Shown here one piece after another: positions 4,720 through 5,075 of a stretch of DNA of 5,075 nt. Below the pieces are notes generated by a model. That model made no database searches and was not told where the DNA came from. It saw only the letters and a list, made by a program, of their open reading frames with translations. The stretch spans positions 1 to 5,075 of the forward strand of contig CAMLEX010000426.1 of the NCBI GenBank assembly GCA_946479055.1, in the 5' to 3' direction. The position numbers and the translations under genes are program-made. Origin of the DNA: an uncultured Bacteroidota bacterium. GTDB lineage: Bacteria; Bacteroidota; Bacteroidia; Chitinophagales; Chitinophagaceae. How positions within the stretch are numbered: the first letter of the stretch is position 1; the number at the start of each line of letters is the position of its first letter.

Positions 4720-5075
4720 ATGAAGAAAGTTTTGTATGCCGCTGCCCTGGCCCTTTTAGCAGCCTGTACCAATAATAATAACAACCCCGATTCTAAAGAT
4801 ACTAATGGCATCCCGGAGTCTCCGAAACTTATCAGCTATTCTATCGTAAAAACATATCCCCATGATACTTCTTCCTTTACCCAGGGATTGATACATTATA
4901 AAGGGAACCTGTATGAAGGTACCGGAGAATATGGCCGGTCGCATTTGCTGATGGTAAACCTTGACAATGGCAAGATCGAAAAACAGGTTTCTCTTGATCC
5001 AAAATATTTCGGCGAAGGCATCACTATTTTAAATGATACCATTTATCAACTTACCTGGCAGGAAAAAATTGTGTT
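4720..5075 (+). CDS. Glutaminyl-peptide cyclotransferase, lipoprotein (5' part; runs off the window)
   Basis: This enzyme converts an N-terminal glutamine of a protein into pyroglutamate with release of ammonia. The first 118 residues are visible, against about 250-350 for the family (plant/bacterial type, a five-bladed beta-propeller, Pfam Glu_cyclase_2). The N-terminus is a lipoprotein signal: MKKVLYAAALALLAAC with lipobox LAAC, C16 being lipidated. An Asn-rich linker follows (18-22), so the enzyme should sit on a membrane facing the periplasm. Family signatures in order are YPHDTSSFTQGL (46-57), LYEGTGEYGRS (64-74, family form LYEsTGxYGxS), VNLDNGKIEKQ (79-89) and YFGEGITIL-YQLTW (96-113). 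The conserved glutamates E66 and E99 are candidates for active-site residues. The ATG at 4720 is fixed by the signal peptide; no Shine-Dalgarno is seen. It is divergent from a secreted protease whose predicted mature N-terminus is Gln, a possible substrate. Confidence 0.92.
   Translation, partial: MKKVLYAAALALLAACTNNNNNPDSKDTNGIPESPKLISYSIVKTYPHDTSSFTQGLIHYKGNLYEGTGEYGRSHLLMVNLDNGKIEKQVSLDPKYFGEGITILNDTIYQLTWQEKIV

Noticed and set aside
4756..4944. 62-codon - strand frame inside the glutaminyl cyclase gene.
   Set aside because: It is antisense to the conserved propeller motifs of the cyclase.

Overview
The window looks like chromosomal DNA of a member of the Bacteroidota, most likely near the Chitinophagaceae. 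The grounds are a secreted protease with a C-terminal type IX secretion (T9SS) sorting domain, lipoproteins with short Bacteroidota-style signal peptides, promoter-like elements of the TAnnTTTG type, weak or absent Shine-Dalgarno sequences, and a LemA/M48 protease gene pair. The assignment comes from protein style and not from a marker gene, so the genus is open.

Layout. (1) Positions 1-1449, + strand: the 3' part of a lemA-family gene followed 28 bases later by a complete membrane-bound M48 (HtpX-like) zinc protease gene. The two form an evident operon, with a small palindrome over the second ribosome binding site. (2) Positions 1450-3090: a more AT-rich accessory stretch with an 81-residue two-helix membrane protein (+ strand) and a 244-residue TPR-type lipoprotein (- strand). 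These converge on two intrinsic terminators at 1991-2015 and 2143-2179. Two non-coding patches, at about 1507-1610 and 2940-3042, are richer in GC than their surroundings, contain inverted repeats, and bracket this interval. (3) Positions 3091-4401, - strand: a complete secreted M43 (pappalysin/ulilysin-like) metalloprotease with signal peptide, zinc site, Met-turn and T9SS sorting domain, ending at a clear terminator. (4) Positions 4402-4719: a divergent promoter region. (5) Positions 4720-5075, + strand: the 5' part of a lipoprotein glutaminyl-peptide cyclotransferase gene, cut by the window edge.

How the genes may work together. LemA and the M48 protease are a recurrent envelope-associated pair. 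The M43 protease is predicted to be cleaved by signal peptidase I just before a glutamine (Q21). The divergent neighbour encodes a glutaminyl cyclase, the enzyme that turns an N-terminal Gln into pyroglutamate, so the neighbour could modify the protease's new N-terminus. The accessory stretch has no recognised function. I saw no tRNA, rRNA, CRISPR array, transposase or integrase, and no clearly new multi-gene system. The non-coding patches around the accessory interval are the least explained part of the window.
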